The position numbers were made by a program, and so were the translations under genes. From a virus: a DNA stretch of 33,068 nucleotides. Positions within the stretch are counted from its first letter, which is position 1; each line of letters opens with the position of its first letter. The DNA lies in the IMG/VR virus record IMGVR_UViG_3300037208_000030, positions 1 through 33,068 of that record; one strand, 5' to 3'. This document shows, piece by piece, positions 1 to 6,578 of the stretch. The notes beneath the pieces are model-generated. The model did no database searches and was not told the DNA's origin. It was given only the letters and a program-made list of their open reading frames with translations.

Positions 1-2
1 CA

Positions 3-761
3 CTCCAATCCCTCACACTCCCTCCAATGCCACTACTTACCACCGCGACGAGTATGTTCTCCGGCTGCTCCTCGCTCCAATCAATCACACTCCCCCCCAT
101 GCCACTCCTAACCAACGCGACGAGTATGTTTCAAAACTGCTCCTCGCTCCAATCAATCACACTCCCTCCAATGCCACTCCTAACCAACGCGACGGGCATG
201 TTCAACGCCTGCTACTCACTCCAATCCCTCACACTCCCCCCAATGCCACTACTTACCACCGCGACGAGCATGTTTCAATACTGCTACTCACTCCAATCAA
301 TCACACTCCCTCCAATGCCACTCCTAACCAACGCGACGGGCATGTTCAACGCCTGCTACTCACTCTCAAATCTAACGTTAACTGGTGGCGTGACGGGTGG
401 CGTATTCGGAGGCGCAACACCCGTGCAAGCAGACTCAATGCTCACAAGCTGCGAACAACTACGCAACCCGTCGTTCCCGAACACACTTTTCAGCGTGATA
501 AACGCAGCAGGAGCTAGTGGCAAACCGAACAGATTACAGAGCCTAACGTTTAGCCCATCATCAACGTTCCTTTACGCTACACCCCCGCAGATTGACGTAG
601 CATACACAACGATGACTGCCGCCCAACTTAACGTCCTATTCACGTCGCTCCCATCAGTTTCGGGCGGGCAGGTAATACGGATAACCGGCGCAACAGGCGC
701 GGGTTCGTGCACACAATCTATAGCAACTAACTTAGGATGGACGGTAAACTCTACAACGTAG
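3..761 (+). CDS. BspA-like leucine-rich repeat surface protein, 5'-truncated
   Basis: The frame is open from the first bases of the window, so the start lies upstream and the ATG at 27 is only an internal repeat Met. The N-terminal half is a series of 24-residue leucine-rich repeats of the form MPLLTNATSMFxxCxSLQSI followed by TLPP, resembling BspA/TpLRR repeats, which in other systems bind host surfaces. After about residue 128 (counting from base 3) the repeats stop and a non-repetitive tail follows, with one more LRR-like stretch (RLQSLTFSPSSTFL) and a TTMTAAQLNVLFTSLP segment. No signal peptide can be judged because the N terminus is missing. It sits just upstream of fibre-like and tail genes in the same orientation, so a virion surface or receptor-binding role is inferred. 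The repeat call is secure; the function is not. Confidence 0.75.
   Translation, partial: LQSLTLPPMPLLTTATSMFSGCSSLQSITLPPMPLLTNATSMFQNCSSLQSITLPPMPLLTNATGMFNACYSLQSLTLPPMPLLTTATSMFQYCYSLQSITLPPMPLLTNATGMFNACYSLSNLTLTGGVTGGVFGGATPVQADSMLTSCEQLRNPSFPNTLFSVINAAGASGKPNRLQSLTFSPSSTFLYATPPQIDVAYTTMTAAQLNVLFTSLPSVSGGQVIRITGATGAGSCTQSIATNLGWTVNSTT
27..386 (+). repeat. Five tandem 72-bp LRR-coding repeats
   Basis: Units of 72 bp begin near 27, 99, 171, 243 and 315, and a sixth is cut by the window start. They are nearly identical at DNA level, with blocks such as CCACTCCTAACCAACGCGAC reused in mosaic combinations. The variation clusters in a few codons (SGCSS, QNCSS, NACYS, QYCYS). This pattern suggests recent duplication or gene conversion, and it may be collapsed or expanded in short-read assemblies. 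Confidence 0.9.
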
Positions 762-768
762 GTGTAAA

Positions 769-1008
769 ATGTATAAAACTGCCGCGTCAGGTCATAATTT
801 GTATCAAATGGTGCTTAATCCGAACGGAGATTATGTCAACAACTCAACCGGAGTATGGTATCAAGTAAACATCATTAATTGGGTAGACACTCCGGTAGGG
901 CCGAACGCGATAACAATTCTAGGTGGGTACATCGACTTCGCTACGATTGATGCCGCGATGGCGCATTACAATTTGACTTATTTACCGTTGGTGCCAGTAT
1001 CCCCATGA
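769..1008 (+). CDS. Small tail/fibre-associated protein, unknown function
   Basis: A 79-residue protein starts at an ATG preceded by AGGTG at good spacing, 7 bases after the LRR gene. It is soluble and rich in aromatic and Asn residues (NNSTGVWYQVNIINWVD), has no Cys and no membrane segment. Its stop overlaps the next start as ATGA. The C-terminal half (GGYIDFATIDAAMAHYNLTY) looks like a short alpha/beta unit. I do not recognise the family. Its position inside a tightly coupled series of fibre-like genes suggests a virion or assembly accessory role. Confidence 0.7.
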   Translation: MYKTAASGHNLYQMVLNPNGDYVNNSTGVWYQVNIINWVDTPVGPNAITILGGYIDFATIDAAMAHYNLTYLPLVPVSP

Positions 1009-1790
1009 TAGTAACTGACGAAGGGCTAACCGCAAAACGTGATGGCAACTTCTTTACTACTGAGTTTGGACTACTCGTGTTATCACGCGGAGGGCCGTTC
1101 GTCGATGAATCTGGAGATGTAACATACGGCAGCGACCGGCGCATCGTTCAAACTGCCGTGACCGACGAAGGATTACTCGCGGTACGCGACAGTAACTATT
1201 TTACTACTGAGTTTGGATTGCAGGCGTTATCGCGGGGCGGTCGGTTCGTGGATGAATCGGGAGACGTGATGTACGGTAGGGATGTAACGATAGTTCAGTC
1301 CGTCGTGCCAGATGTGTCACTTGCCCCTGACGCTCCAACAGTAGGCATTAGAGTAGTGCCTTCAACACCAGATGTAGCAATAGCGGCGCCGATACTACCT
1401 TCGGTGGACGTAGGGCCAATCCAGACTGTCGTTCCGAACGTGACCGACGCGACGAACAAACCGTCGGTAGACGTAGGGCCGACCCAGACGGTCGTTCCTA
1501 ACGTCTCTTCAGTAGCAATTCCACCTGCAATAGGCCACGCCTTTTCTCAAGTGGTTGTTCCTAATGTCACGTTAGCTGCGTTGAAACCACACGTAGATGT
1601 CGGTGTGACTCCAAAAGTTCCTGACATACTCCTACAAGCTCTCGCGCCTTTGATTAGCATGCACATCGTGCAGGGGGTTGTTCCAGATGTTGAACTTGCC
1701 ACGCAAATTTCTTGGGCGATTATTGGTTTTCCTTTATGGCTCGAAGGTTCTACATTAGATCAAACAGACCTTGATGGAGATTTAGAGTAA
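1005..1790 (+). CDS. Repeat-containing fibre-like structural protein
   Basis: A 261-residue protein whose start overlaps the preceding stop (ATGA). Two copies of a roughly 40-residue unit (TDEGL, FFTTEFGL, LSRGG, FVDESGDV, YG) occupy residues 3-91. A stalk-like region of about 140 residues follows, built from imperfect units of the form VVPNV, then a short variable stretch, then KPSVDVGPTQ, rich in Val and Pro and poor in charge. The last 20 residues are acidic (TDLDGDLE). A third copy of the 40-residue unit is in the gene at 2128-2367, so the unit is a domain shared within this virus. Beta-rich repeats in this context suggest a fibre or decoration protein. I know no catalytic motif here. Confidence 0.75.
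   Translation: MIVTDEGLTAKRDGNFFTTEFGLLVLSRGGPFVDESGDVTYGSDRRIVQTAVTDEGLLAVRDSNYFTTEFGLQALSRGGRFVDESGDVMYGRDVTIVQSVVPDVSLAPDAPTVGIRVVPSTPDVAIAAPILPSVDVGPIQTVVPNVTDATNKPSVDVGPTQTVVPNVSSVAIPPAIGHAFSQVVVPNVTLAALKPHVDVGVTPKVPDILLQALAPLISMHIVQGVVPDVELATQISWAIIGFPLWLEGSTLDQTDLDGDLE
1011..1277 (+). repeat. Two copies of the TDEGL/FFTTEFGL domain; third at 2155-2277
   Basis: Copy 1 lies at about 1011-1130 and copy 2 at about 1158-1277. A third is at about 2155-2277 in a different gene. The conserved core is FFTTEFGL, ALSRGG and FVDESGDV with a following YG. The DNA is also similar (for example ACTACTGAGTTTGGA in copies 1 and 2), so duplication is recent. Confidence 0.85.
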
Positions 1791-2131
1791 TGTTAAGGTA
1801 TCAGGATATTATAGACCCGCCAATCACCATAGGGGAGTTTAAACAAATAGGCGCAACGATTTATACAGATAGCACCAAAGCGACGATCGAGACTACGCTG
1901 GCGAATGGCATCGTTCAATGGCGTCTGCAGGGGGGCTCTGGCGACGTTGTTACAAAGACTAGCGCAGATGGCGGCATAGAGATCAATGACGACGGGACTA
2001 TTGTCATAACAATAATAGGTTGGGAAACTGTAGGCCTCGCTCCTGGTGAATACACGCATATTGCAGAGTTTGTTATTGGCGGCTATAAACGCGGCCTGTT
2101 TAGAGGCATAGCGATCCTCGAAGAGGCGTGA
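1790..2131 (+). CDS. BppU-like N-terminal-domain tail protein
   Basis: A 113-residue single-domain beta protein beginning at TAATG, overlapping the previous stop. The layout fits the small tail or baseplate domain family that resembles the BppU N terminus: an N-terminal strand (ITIGEFKQIGATIYTDSTKATIE), a W-containing strand (IVQWRL), a DGGIEINDDGTIVITI segment, and GLAPGEYTHIAEFVI before the last strand. In that family the domain docks fibres to the tail. The gene ends at TGA overlapping a GTG start. No catalytic residues are evident. The domain assignment is by pattern and moderately secure. Confidence 0.65.
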   Translation: MLRYQDIIDPPITIGEFKQIGATIYTDSTKATIETTLANGIVQWRLQGGSGDVVTKTSADGGIEINDDGTIVITIIGWETVGLAPGEYTHIAEFVIGGYKRGLFRGIAILEEA

Positions 2132-2367
2132 ATGTCACGGATCGTTCAATGATAATAACCGATGAAGGGCTAACTGCGTATCGCAACGGTAACTTCTTTA
2201 CCACTGAGTTCGGACTATTCGCGTTATCACGGGGAGGTCGCTTCGTTGACGAATCAGGGGATGTAGCCTACGGTAATGATGACCCGGTAGTTATCCCGTT
2301 TGAATTTATGGCGTGGCCATCCTGCGTGCTTACAGGGGTAATACAAAGCTCGATAACTCTAGGGTGA
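2128..2367 (+). CDS. Small protein with the TDEGL/FFTTEFGL domain
   Basis: A 79-residue protein starting at GTG that overlaps the previous TGA, with AGAGG just upstream. An internal ATG at 2149 is an alternative. Residues 9-50 are the third copy of the domain found twice in the gene at 1005-1790. About 25 further residues (VIPFEFMAWPSCVLTGVIQSSITLG) follow. Having one domain in two neighbouring genes suggests that the two proteins assemble together or bind the same partner. Function unknown. Confidence 0.65.
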   Translation: MNVTDRSMIITDEGLTAYRNGNFFTTEFGLFALSRGGRFVDESGDVAYGNDDPVVIPFEFMAWPSCVLTGVIQSSITLG

Positions 2368-2371
2368 GATA

Positions 2372-3049
2372 ATGACAAATGGATCAATCGTTGCAACTGG
2401 CATGATCGTGGACATTCATATGGATGAGCAAGCATCACTGAACGTCTTTGTCAATACAGTTATGCCGGATGGAGTTACGCCGCGAGATATAACGGGCGGC
2501 TCGGTAACGTGGAAGGCGAGTTTTAATGGCATTAGCCAGATCAAGAAAGATACTTCAACTATGCTCGTAATGTTGGATACGGCGCCGAGCAGTCTAGTGA
2601 CGGTTACTGCAAACGCCGGTCAACCAAGTATCAAAGTCGCTCAGGTCAGCGGGTTCGCCCCACGCCCTAATGATGGCTGGCGCACGCTCGACTTCGCGCC
2701 TGGGGACATCGTGAATATCACAAGCGCGAGTGGGAGTGAAGTCAATCAAATAGCGACGATAAATCCTGGAACTTTTACTATCACGATGGTTACTCCGTTG
2801 CAGAACCAGTACACCACCGCCAACGGCGCAGCTGTGACAAAGATTATCAGCATGTTTATGTTCAGCTTGCTTCCAGGTGACACGATCCTTCCGGCTACGA
2901 AATCTTACGGGACGCCGATACTTTGGGACCACATGGCGCAAGTTACGTTTCCGTCACCCATGTTGCCATCAAATATATATCAAGAGCCGGCGACACTCGT
3001 CGCAGTCAGGGGGCGTATATTCATCAACCCAATTCTTGATATGAGCTAA
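2372..3049 (+). CDS. BppU-like tail protein with inserted beta module
   Basis: A 225-residue protein with GGGTGAGAT before its ATG. The first 75 residues and the last 60 look like the two halves of a BppU-type immunoglobulin-like domain (DITGGSVTWKASFNG, and later ATLVAVRGRIFINP). Between them, at about residues 75-157, is a small beta module (NAGQPSIKV, FAPGDIVNIT, SEVNQIATI, PLQNQYTTANGAAVTKI). A related module sits in three other structural genes of this window. A tail-attachment role is inferred from the fold pattern and from the neck genes that follow. Confidence 0.6.
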   Translation: MTNGSIVATGMIVDIHMDEQASLNVFVNTVMPDGVTPRDITGGSVTWKASFNGISQIKKDTSTMLVMLDTAPSSLVTVTANAGQPSIKVAQVSGFAPRPNDGWRTLDFAPGDIVNITSASGSEVNQIATINPGTFTITMVTPLQNQYTTANGAAVTKIISMFMFSLLPGDTILPATKSYGTPILWDHMAQVTFPSPMLPSNIYQEPATLVAVRGRIFINPILDMS

Positions 3050-3065
3050 TTAAATAAGTATAAAT
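3050..3065 (+). promoter_or_regulatory. Possible archaeal TATA element before the neck genes
   Basis: An AT-rich stretch between the stop at 3049 and the ATG at 3093 contains TTAAATA and TATAAAT. Either could be a TATA box with a start site about 25 bases downstream, just before GGAGAGAGAG and the ATG. This is one of the few real gaps in the left gene series. The assignment rests only on composition and position. Confidence 0.25.
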
Positions 3066-3092
3066 CACGAAAGAACGATACGGAGAGAGAGA

Positions 3093-3590
3093 ATGGCAGA
3101 TGTTTATGTGGATGACATAGCTTGTATCGCCTCGTTAGAAGCGTTCGCAGCTATCGCTCCGGCGAGCTGTGCAGCGGGCGTCAACATAGCCCTCGAAGAA
3201 GCTGAGGGTATGGCCAAAGATGATATCAAGGTTGACACCGGGGCCGCGAAGTCATTGATAGATATAGTACCCGCGACTCCGACCGCGATCTTTGATGCAC
3301 AACTGCGTTCAATGGCACAATATTCAACGGCTATTGAGGCCGTCCCCGCCAATCCATTTGCTCGCGCTCCTGGTTCTACACCTCCTCCAGTAGCGGCGTT
3401 GTTAGGGTGGGCTTCGAGGCACAATAGCACATCATATACTAACAAACAGTTCGCATACGTGGTCGCTCGCACAATCGGGGAGAAAGGTGTGGAGAGCAAA
3501 CAATATATTGCATACCTAGCGCAAGAAAAGCTTCCTGCAATGCTAATGCTGCAAATTGAACTTGCATTAAGTGAACTGATAGGTTTATGA
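3093..3590 (+). CDS. HK97-gp10-like neck/tail-completion protein
   Basis: A 165-residue protein. The region from about residue 30, with ALEEAEGMAKDDIKVDTGAAKSLIDIVP, fits the HK97 gp10 family, in which a helical N terminus precedes a conserved DTG motif. A gap region rich in Pro (PGSTPPPVAALLGWA) follows, then EKGVESKQYI and a C-terminal amphipathic helix (LPAMLMLQIELALSELIGL). The family joins head to tail or completes the tail in siphoviruses. Gene order agrees: it precedes a short terminator-like protein and the tail tube. The stop overlaps the next ATG. GGAGAGAGAG serves as the ribosome binding site. Confidence 0.7.
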   Translation: MADVYVDDIACIASLEAFAAIAPASCAAGVNIALEEAEGMAKDDIKVDTGAAKSLIDIVPATPTAIFDAQLRSMAQYSTAIEAVPANPFARAPGSTPPPVAALLGWASRHNSTSYTNKQFAYVVARTIGEKGVESKQYIAYLAQEKLPAMLMLQIELALSELIGL

Positions 3591-3991
3591 CACTAAATTC
3601 CGCTGCATACGATTTACAAGTTGCATTAGTAGGCCGCATTGAAGCGGCACTTCCAGACTGGAATGTTTCAGAAAAGCCACGGAAGAACCAACCGCCCCCA
3701 TATATTGAAATAGCGAGCGTGGACATAATCTCAACTATCCAGACGAAGACGACCACGATTGAGAAGCTTAGAGCAACTATTAATGTATGGGATGAAAGCG
3801 AAAATTCAAACGCGGTGAAAGACGCCATAGACGATATTAGAGCGGCAATAACAAGCATAAATATCGTGCTAGACAATGGCTTCTTTAACTACCTTCAAAT
3901 TCACGAACGAACTGTTCCTAGTGCGCTCCAACGCGATCGAAGAACGTGGAAGGGCTCAACTATCTTTCAGTTCAATATCCGGCAGGCGTGA
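3587..3991 (+). CDS. Tail terminator-like protein
   Basis: A 134-residue protein whose ATG overlaps the preceding TGA. It has an alpha/beta pattern with an N-terminal helix (YDLQVALVGRIEAALPDWNVSE), a PPYIEIASVDI strand, a TTTIEKLRATINVWDESENSNAVKDAIDDIRAAI strand-helix pair and a final strand STIFQFNIRQ. Length, fold pattern and position between the gp10-like and tail-tube genes match siphovirus tail terminator or minor tail proteins (gpU-like/DUF3168-like). I assign this by order and pattern, not by a signature motif. Confidence 0.6.
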   Translation: MTLNSAAYDLQVALVGRIEAALPDWNVSEKPRKNQPPPYIEIASVDIISTIQTKTTTIEKLRATINVWDESENSNAVKDAIDDIRAAITSINIVLDNGFFNYLQIHERTVPSALQRDRRTWKGSTIFQFNIRQA

Positions 3992-4007
3992 AACCCGAAC
4001 TAAACCC

Positions 4008-4023
4008 GTTTCCTAAAGGAAAC
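4008..4023 (+). other. Perfect 6-bp inverted repeat before the tail-tube gene
   Basis: GTTTCC-TAAA-GGAAAC lies in the 55-base gap between 3991 and 4047 and can form a small hairpin. No T tract follows, so it is not a clear terminator. It could mark processing or attenuation before the highly expressed tube gene, or be chance. A similar smaller palindrome (TTTCC-CGTA-GGAAA) lies at 31424-31437. Confidence 0.35.
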
Positions 4024-4046
4024 AACTAAAAGAGGTGTAATAAAAA

Positions 4047-4496
4047 ATGGCTGGCGAAATTCCCTTGATCGGGACCGACGTACTGCTAAAACTGAATATA
4101 GCTAGCACGTGGACAACGCTTTTCGGTCAAAGAGGATGCACGTTGAACCTTAAGATGACGACTATTGCAGTTAACTGGAAAGGTTCAAACAGATGGACAT
4201 ACAGAGTACCCGGCGACCGTGATTGGTCAATAGACTTTACTGGCATGCACTGGCTTCAGTCCGACGGTGTTCACGCAGAAGCGACCATAGACTACATACG
4301 ATCAACGTTTATGGACAACTCTGCAAACCAACCAGGCCGGGTTCAAGTCGAACTTCTATTCCCTGGCGGCTATGTGGCGCAGGGATTTGGATACATGGAA
4401 ACTGCAACGCTTGACTACCAAGTAGCGACAGAAGCTACTCTAAAAGGAACGTTCACTGCAGACGGACCGCTTACATTCCCAACGATGGCATCGTAG
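4047..4496 (+). CDS. Major tail tube protein
   Basis: A 149-residue beta-rich protein with AGAGGTG upstream of the ATG. It follows the plan of the TP901-1/phi13-type major tail proteins: an N-terminal strand GTDVLLKLNI, WTTLFGQRGCTLNLK, then WKGSNRWTYRVPGDRDWSID, a long middle strand (GRVQVELLFPGGYVAQGFGY), and a closing ATLKGTFTADGPL. The last motif is typical of how such tube proteins end (distinct strand then DGxL). It would polymerise as hexameric rings around the tape measure. Its place before the chaperones and tape measure supports the call. Confidence 0.75.
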   Translation: MAGEIPLIGTDVLLKLNIASTWTTLFGQRGCTLNLKMTTIAVNWKGSNRWTYRVPGDRDWSIDFTGMHWLQSDGVHAEATIDYIRSTFMDNSANQPGRVQVELLFPGGYVAQGFGYMETATLDYQVATEATLKGTFTADGPLTFPTMAS

Positions 4497-4508
4497 GAGT
4501 AGGAGATC

Positions 4509-5075
4509 ATGGCGAGTTTAACGCCTACACCTATAACCACAGTTGGGGTCAAGCAGACATTAGCTGCAGCGACAGCGTGCGGAGATCGGTTCAAGCCGTC
4601 CTCAAAACCTGAATTTATTAGGTTCCAGAACGCCGGCGTTCCATCGATCACCGTCACGATTCCCACGACGCGCCCAGGAGGGGCCGCGCCAGTCAACTCA
4701 GTGCTTACTAGCAATGCAAATGCAGGTCAAGCAGTGATTAACGTTACATTGGGCAGCAAGTTCAACGTCGGCAATCAGTGTACAATCGTAGACAGTGCGG
4801 GGCGCGAATACTGCACCGTATTATCGGTCAACGGAAATGCAGTCACAATCGACGCCGCCGCTGGTTTAGTCAACAATTACACCACGGCGCGGACAGCGAC
4901 ATTATGGCTAGGCGGCGCGGACCTTGTTGTTGCCGTTGCTGGCAGTGCAGACATATCAGTTAACTTCGACACTACAGCACACACAAACGACTTCATTGAT
5001 GATGACGGCAACATAAGCATAAATTACAGTAGTGCCACGTCGTTTAACGTAGGTTTGTTCCAAGTGGGGTCGTAA
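4509..5075 (+). CDS. Structural beta-sandwich protein with inserted module
   Basis: A 188-residue protein following TAGGAGTAGGAGATC and an ATG. The outer parts (CGDRFKPSSKPEFIRFQNAG, SITVTIPTT, then ADLVVAVAG, FIDDDGNISINYSSATSFNVGLFQV) form a beta-sandwich seen in small siphovirus neck or head-associated proteins that end in YS, then GxF. Residues about 66-136 carry an inserted beta module (NAGQAVINVT, FNVGNQCTIV, EYCTVLSV, VNNYTTARTATLWL) related to modules in three other genes here. The next gene appears to be a distant paralogue of the outer domain. The exact virion role is unknown. Confidence 0.6.
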   Translation: MASLTPTPITTVGVKQTLAAATACGDRFKPSSKPEFIRFQNAGVPSITVTIPTTRPGGAAPVNSVLTSNANAGQAVINVTLGSKFNVGNQCTIVDSAGREYCTVLSVNGNAVTIDAAAGLVNNYTTARTATLWLGGADLVVAVAGSADISVNFDTTAHTNDFIDDDGNISINYSSATSFNVGLFQVGS

Positions 5076-5076
5076 A

Positions 5077-5592
5077 ATGGCTAAAAGCAAAGAAGTAACT
5101 GACACGGTGGAACCGGAACCTGAAACTGATGGATGGGCAACGCCTGTGTCACAGGAACCCGAACCGGAACCACTCAAAGAAGGACTGACGACTTCACCGC
5201 CGGTCGTAACCGCGTTAACTGCATTAGGAACTGCACAGGAAACATTTGTCACAGGTTCGTTACCAGCTACCGTGACATTCACGCCTACAGGCAATCTCAA
5301 CTTCTTGACTCTCAAGACTGCAGGTGCCTGGGGTGTGACTGTTACCGCAGTATGCAAAGTGGCGTGTAGTATGCCATTGGCGTGTGCCAACGCGGCGGGA
5401 ACAAACGATGCAGGCCTGCATAACTTCGTGATGAATGTCTTACAGGCAGACGTCGAAAAGTCGTTCGTTATCCCTTATCTGGATCACTACATTGATCCCG
5501 ATCCGAACTCGGCAACGTATGGCATGATAACGCTCAACTGCGACGCAAACATGCAGGCACACGGTTCGATGGGAATCTTCACGGTTCCTTAG
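5077..5592 (+). CDS. Structural protein paralogous to the upstream beta-sandwich gene
   Basis: A 171-residue protein beginning one base after the previous stop. The N terminus is acidic and Pro-rich (PEPETDGWATPVSQEPEPEP, residues 12-31) and probably disordered. The rest is a beta domain with NLNFLTLKTAG, GVTVTAV and a C-terminal SATYGMITLNCDAN...GSMGIFTVP. The spacing and the closing GxFxV match the end of the preceding protein, so a distant paralogue is likely. Three Cys residues (VCKVACSMPLAC) cluster near the middle. Position suggests a tail-tube or decoration component. I do not recognise a named family. Confidence 0.55.
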   Translation: MAKSKEVTDTVEPEPETDGWATPVSQEPEPEPLKEGLTTSPPVVTALTALGTAQETFVTGSLPATVTFTPTGNLNFLTLKTAGAWGVTVTAVCKVACSMPLACANAAGTNDAGLHNFVMNVLQADVEKSFVIPYLDHYIDPDPNSATYGMITLNCDANMQAHGSMGIFTVP

Positions 5593-5601
5593 AGGAAAAG
5601 T

Positions 5602-6156
5602 ATGGCAGAACGAAAGGCAGGACTTGGAACAGATGGGCTCAGAAAAGCGAAAGGAGGAGCTGTCACGAACGGCGATGAATCCATAGTTCACGACAAGCCC
5701 GTGAAAGGACCGAAAGGAGGACGCAATATGAACGGGGCAGGATCAGATACGTCGGTCGAAGTTGTCTTTAAGGACAACGATGTTCGACGGATCGACTTTA
5801 AAATGGGAGCAATAGAAAAGATAGAGAATCATTATCCGGATGTGAATACAGGCAATCCGACCACACCTATCTCGGTTATCCTTAGATGGCAGAGAGCGGG
5901 GATGGGGATGTCATGGTCGCAGCTCAAGGTGTTTCTTTGGGCGGGGCTTCTTTGGGAAACTCGGATGCTTAAACTCGAAGAGCTGGACGACATGATGGAA
6001 CTTGCTAAAATAAAATATTACTCGGAGCAAGTGGATAAAGCCCTACAAAACGCGTTCGGAATTACTGACGAGGAGATTGCTGCGGCTCAAAAGGCAGCGG
6101 AAGAAGGCCAAGTAGCAGCCGCAGAAAAAAATGGACCCTTGACTGGGGAGAGTTAA
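5602..6156 (+). CDS. Tail assembly chaperone, short (G-like) product
   Basis: A 184-residue protein made by normal termination; AGAGGAAAAGT precedes the ATG. The core (residues 50-160) has VEVVFKDNDVRRIDFKMGAIEKIE, a SVILRWQRAGMGMSWSQLKVFLWAGLLWE helix and a further helix. This matches siphovirus tail chaperones, which coat the tape measure during assembly. The first 42 residues are basic, Gly-rich and atypical. An in-frame ATG at 5728 (Met43) has a better ribosome binding site (AAAGGAGG, 7-base spacing), so a 142-residue form may be the main product. The C terminus contains the slippery heptamer for the longer GT product. Confidence 0.75.
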   Translation: MAERKAGLGTDGLRKAKGGAVTNGDESIVHDKPVKGPKGGRNMNGAGSDTSVEVVFKDNDVRRIDFKMGAIEKIENHYPDVNTGNPTTPISVILRWQRAGMGMSWSQLKVFLWAGLLWETRMLKLEELDDMMELAKIKYYSEQVDKALQNAFGITDEEIAAAQKAAEEGQVAAAEKNGPLTGES

Positions 6157-6578
6157 AGAAGCACGCATACGGAACGTTAAAATTACGTCCCCGTGAATTC
6201 TGGTGGGACTATGCACTGGTAGAGCTACATGAGATGATAGCAGCCCATCTAGCTTACGAAGAGCGATTCGCTGATGTAATCGCCTACGGCGTAAGCTACG
6301 GGATGTCCGGCAAGAAGCCGCAAAAAGCGGCTGCGCGTGACGCTACAGGCGATCGTGCATACCTGCAACAGGTTATGCGCGGCGAGATCGAAGGCAAAGT
6401 CGCACCGGTTCACCTTACCCCCCAAGTAGTAGAGACGCTTTTTGCGAAGGAAGTAAAGAACGCAGTGAGAATCGACGAGGTTACACCACCATCCACGCTG
6501 CCTGATGAAGACGTAGGCGCCGACGTAGAGTATCTGAACGCAGTCAGTGAGCGCATAAAGAAAGCTACGGGGAACTAA
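5602..6578 (+). CDS. Tail assembly chaperone, -1 frameshift (GT-like) product
   Basis: A -1 slip at A AAA AAT (6126-6132) joins the G frame to a frame that starts WTLDWGELKKHAYGTLKL and continues RPREFWWDYALVELHEM, then IAAHLAYEERFADVIAYG, ending at 6578. The EFW...EL..M.AA...YEER pattern is typical of the T part of lambda-like G/GT pairs. The predicted fusion is about 325 residues. The T frame has no ribosome binding site of its own near the ATG at 6234, and its conserved EFW motif lies before that ATG. This shows it is not made independently. The stop abuts the tape measure start. Confidence 0.75.
6126..6132 (+). promoter_or_regulatory. -1 ribosomal frameshift slippery site AAAAAAT
   Basis: Seven A residues (6125-6131) followed by T give A AAA AAT in the zero frame set by the gene start at 5602. 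Slipping back one base lets both tRNAs re-pair and continues into the T frame. The zero-frame stop lies 24 bases downstream (TAA at 6154-6156). A long A run could also cause polymerase slippage, which would give the same fusion. Confidence 0.75.
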
